From the NCBI GenBank assembly GCA_964564305.1, contig CAZMAM010000048.1, positions 1 to 6,181 on the forward strand: 6,181 bases of DNA, in the 5' to 3' direction. The translations under genes and the position numbers were made by a program. Positions 6,030-6,181 of this stretch are shown piece after piece. Every line of letters starts with the position of its first letter. The first letter of the stretch is position 1. This DNA comes from RGIG1959 sp964564305. GTDB taxonomy: Bacteria > Bacillota > Clostridia > Oscillospirales > Acutalibacteraceae. Under the pieces are notes generated by a model. That model did no database searches. It was not told where the DNA came from and saw nothing but the letters and a program-made list of their open reading frames with translations.

Positions 6030-6181
6030 ATATGACTATAAAATCTCATTATCCTCTGTGTTCAGATGTACTTTTATTTTCTGCTATTATTGAGCTAAGT
6101 CTATGTCTATCACACTGATTTTTTTCCGCGCATTGTAAAATCAACTTGAACACCTGAATATTAAAAATCCATAGAGATCTT
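6010..6181 (-). other. Noncoding leader region of the operon
   Basis: This is 172 bp of AT-rich DNA upstream of the TPP enzyme with no credible gene on either strand. A weak minus-strand promoter candidate is TGAACA (6064-6059), an 18-bp spacer and TATAGT (6040-6035). Its predicted transcription start would fall inside the SD, which argues against it. GATAAT (6053-6048) would give a better leader length but has no -35. The true promoter may lie further right, outside the window. Confidence 0.3.

Noticed and set aside
6019..6033. Upstream minus-strand ATG (6033-6031) overlapping the SD, giving a 14-codon frame across the TPP-gene start.
   Set aside because: It has no SD of its own and its peptide is unremarkable. 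It could matter only as a leader peptide, for which there is no further evidence.
1..6181. CRISPR arrays, tRNA/rRNA genes, insertion sequences, riboswitches.
   Set aside because: I looked for spaced repeats, cloverleaf or rRNA-like segments, transposase-like proteins with terminal inverted repeats, and a TPP-type leader before the TPP enzyme. Nothing convincing was found.

Overview
This window looks like part of a surface-polysaccharide (capsule or teichoic-acid-like glycan) locus from a low-to-moderate GC Gram-positive bacterium. Bacillota, probably a clostridial lineage, is my best guess. It rests on strong purine-rich Shine-Dalgarno (SD) sites, use of GTG and TTG starts, AT-rich intergenic DNA, and the style of the LicD and flippase proteins. 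The species cannot be named from this sequence. Every convincing gene lies on the minus strand, so the locus reads from right to left.

Layout in transcription order. (1) 6181-6010 is a noncoding leader holding a strong but unusually distant SD, separated from the start codon by a perfect 14-bp palindrome. (2) 6009-4264 is a full-length thiamine-diphosphate enzyme with MenD-like architecture; several residues expected to hold the MenD substrate are replaced. (3) About 4245-2806 is a Wzx-type oligosaccharide flippase. (4) 2786-2439 is the first ~100 residues of a classical short-chain dehydrogenase (SDR), cut off before its catalytic half. (5) 2442-1294 is an extended-SDR NAD-dependent epimerase/dehydratase whose start overlaps the SDR stop as ATGA. 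(6) 1293-1188 is a 106-bp gap with a promoter built from a tandem 14-bp duplication. (7) 1187-294 is a LicD-family nucleotidyl/phosphotransferase. (8) 293-1 is noncoding and ends in an extended -10 promoter, an SD and an ATG that probably begin another leftward gene outside the window.

Genes 2-5 are packed with gaps of at most about 20 bp or an overlap, so they probably form one operon. licD appears to have its own promoter. A plausible combined role is as follows. The TPP enzyme and the SDR/epimerase pair make or modify an unusual sugar or acyl/polyol building block. LicD attaches a phospho-substituent such as phosphocholine or another phospho-alcohol. The flippase moves the lipid-linked repeat unit across the membrane. 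No glycosyltransferase, polymerase or chain-length regulator is visible, so the rest of the locus must lie elsewhere. This pathway is inference; the family assignments are much firmer.
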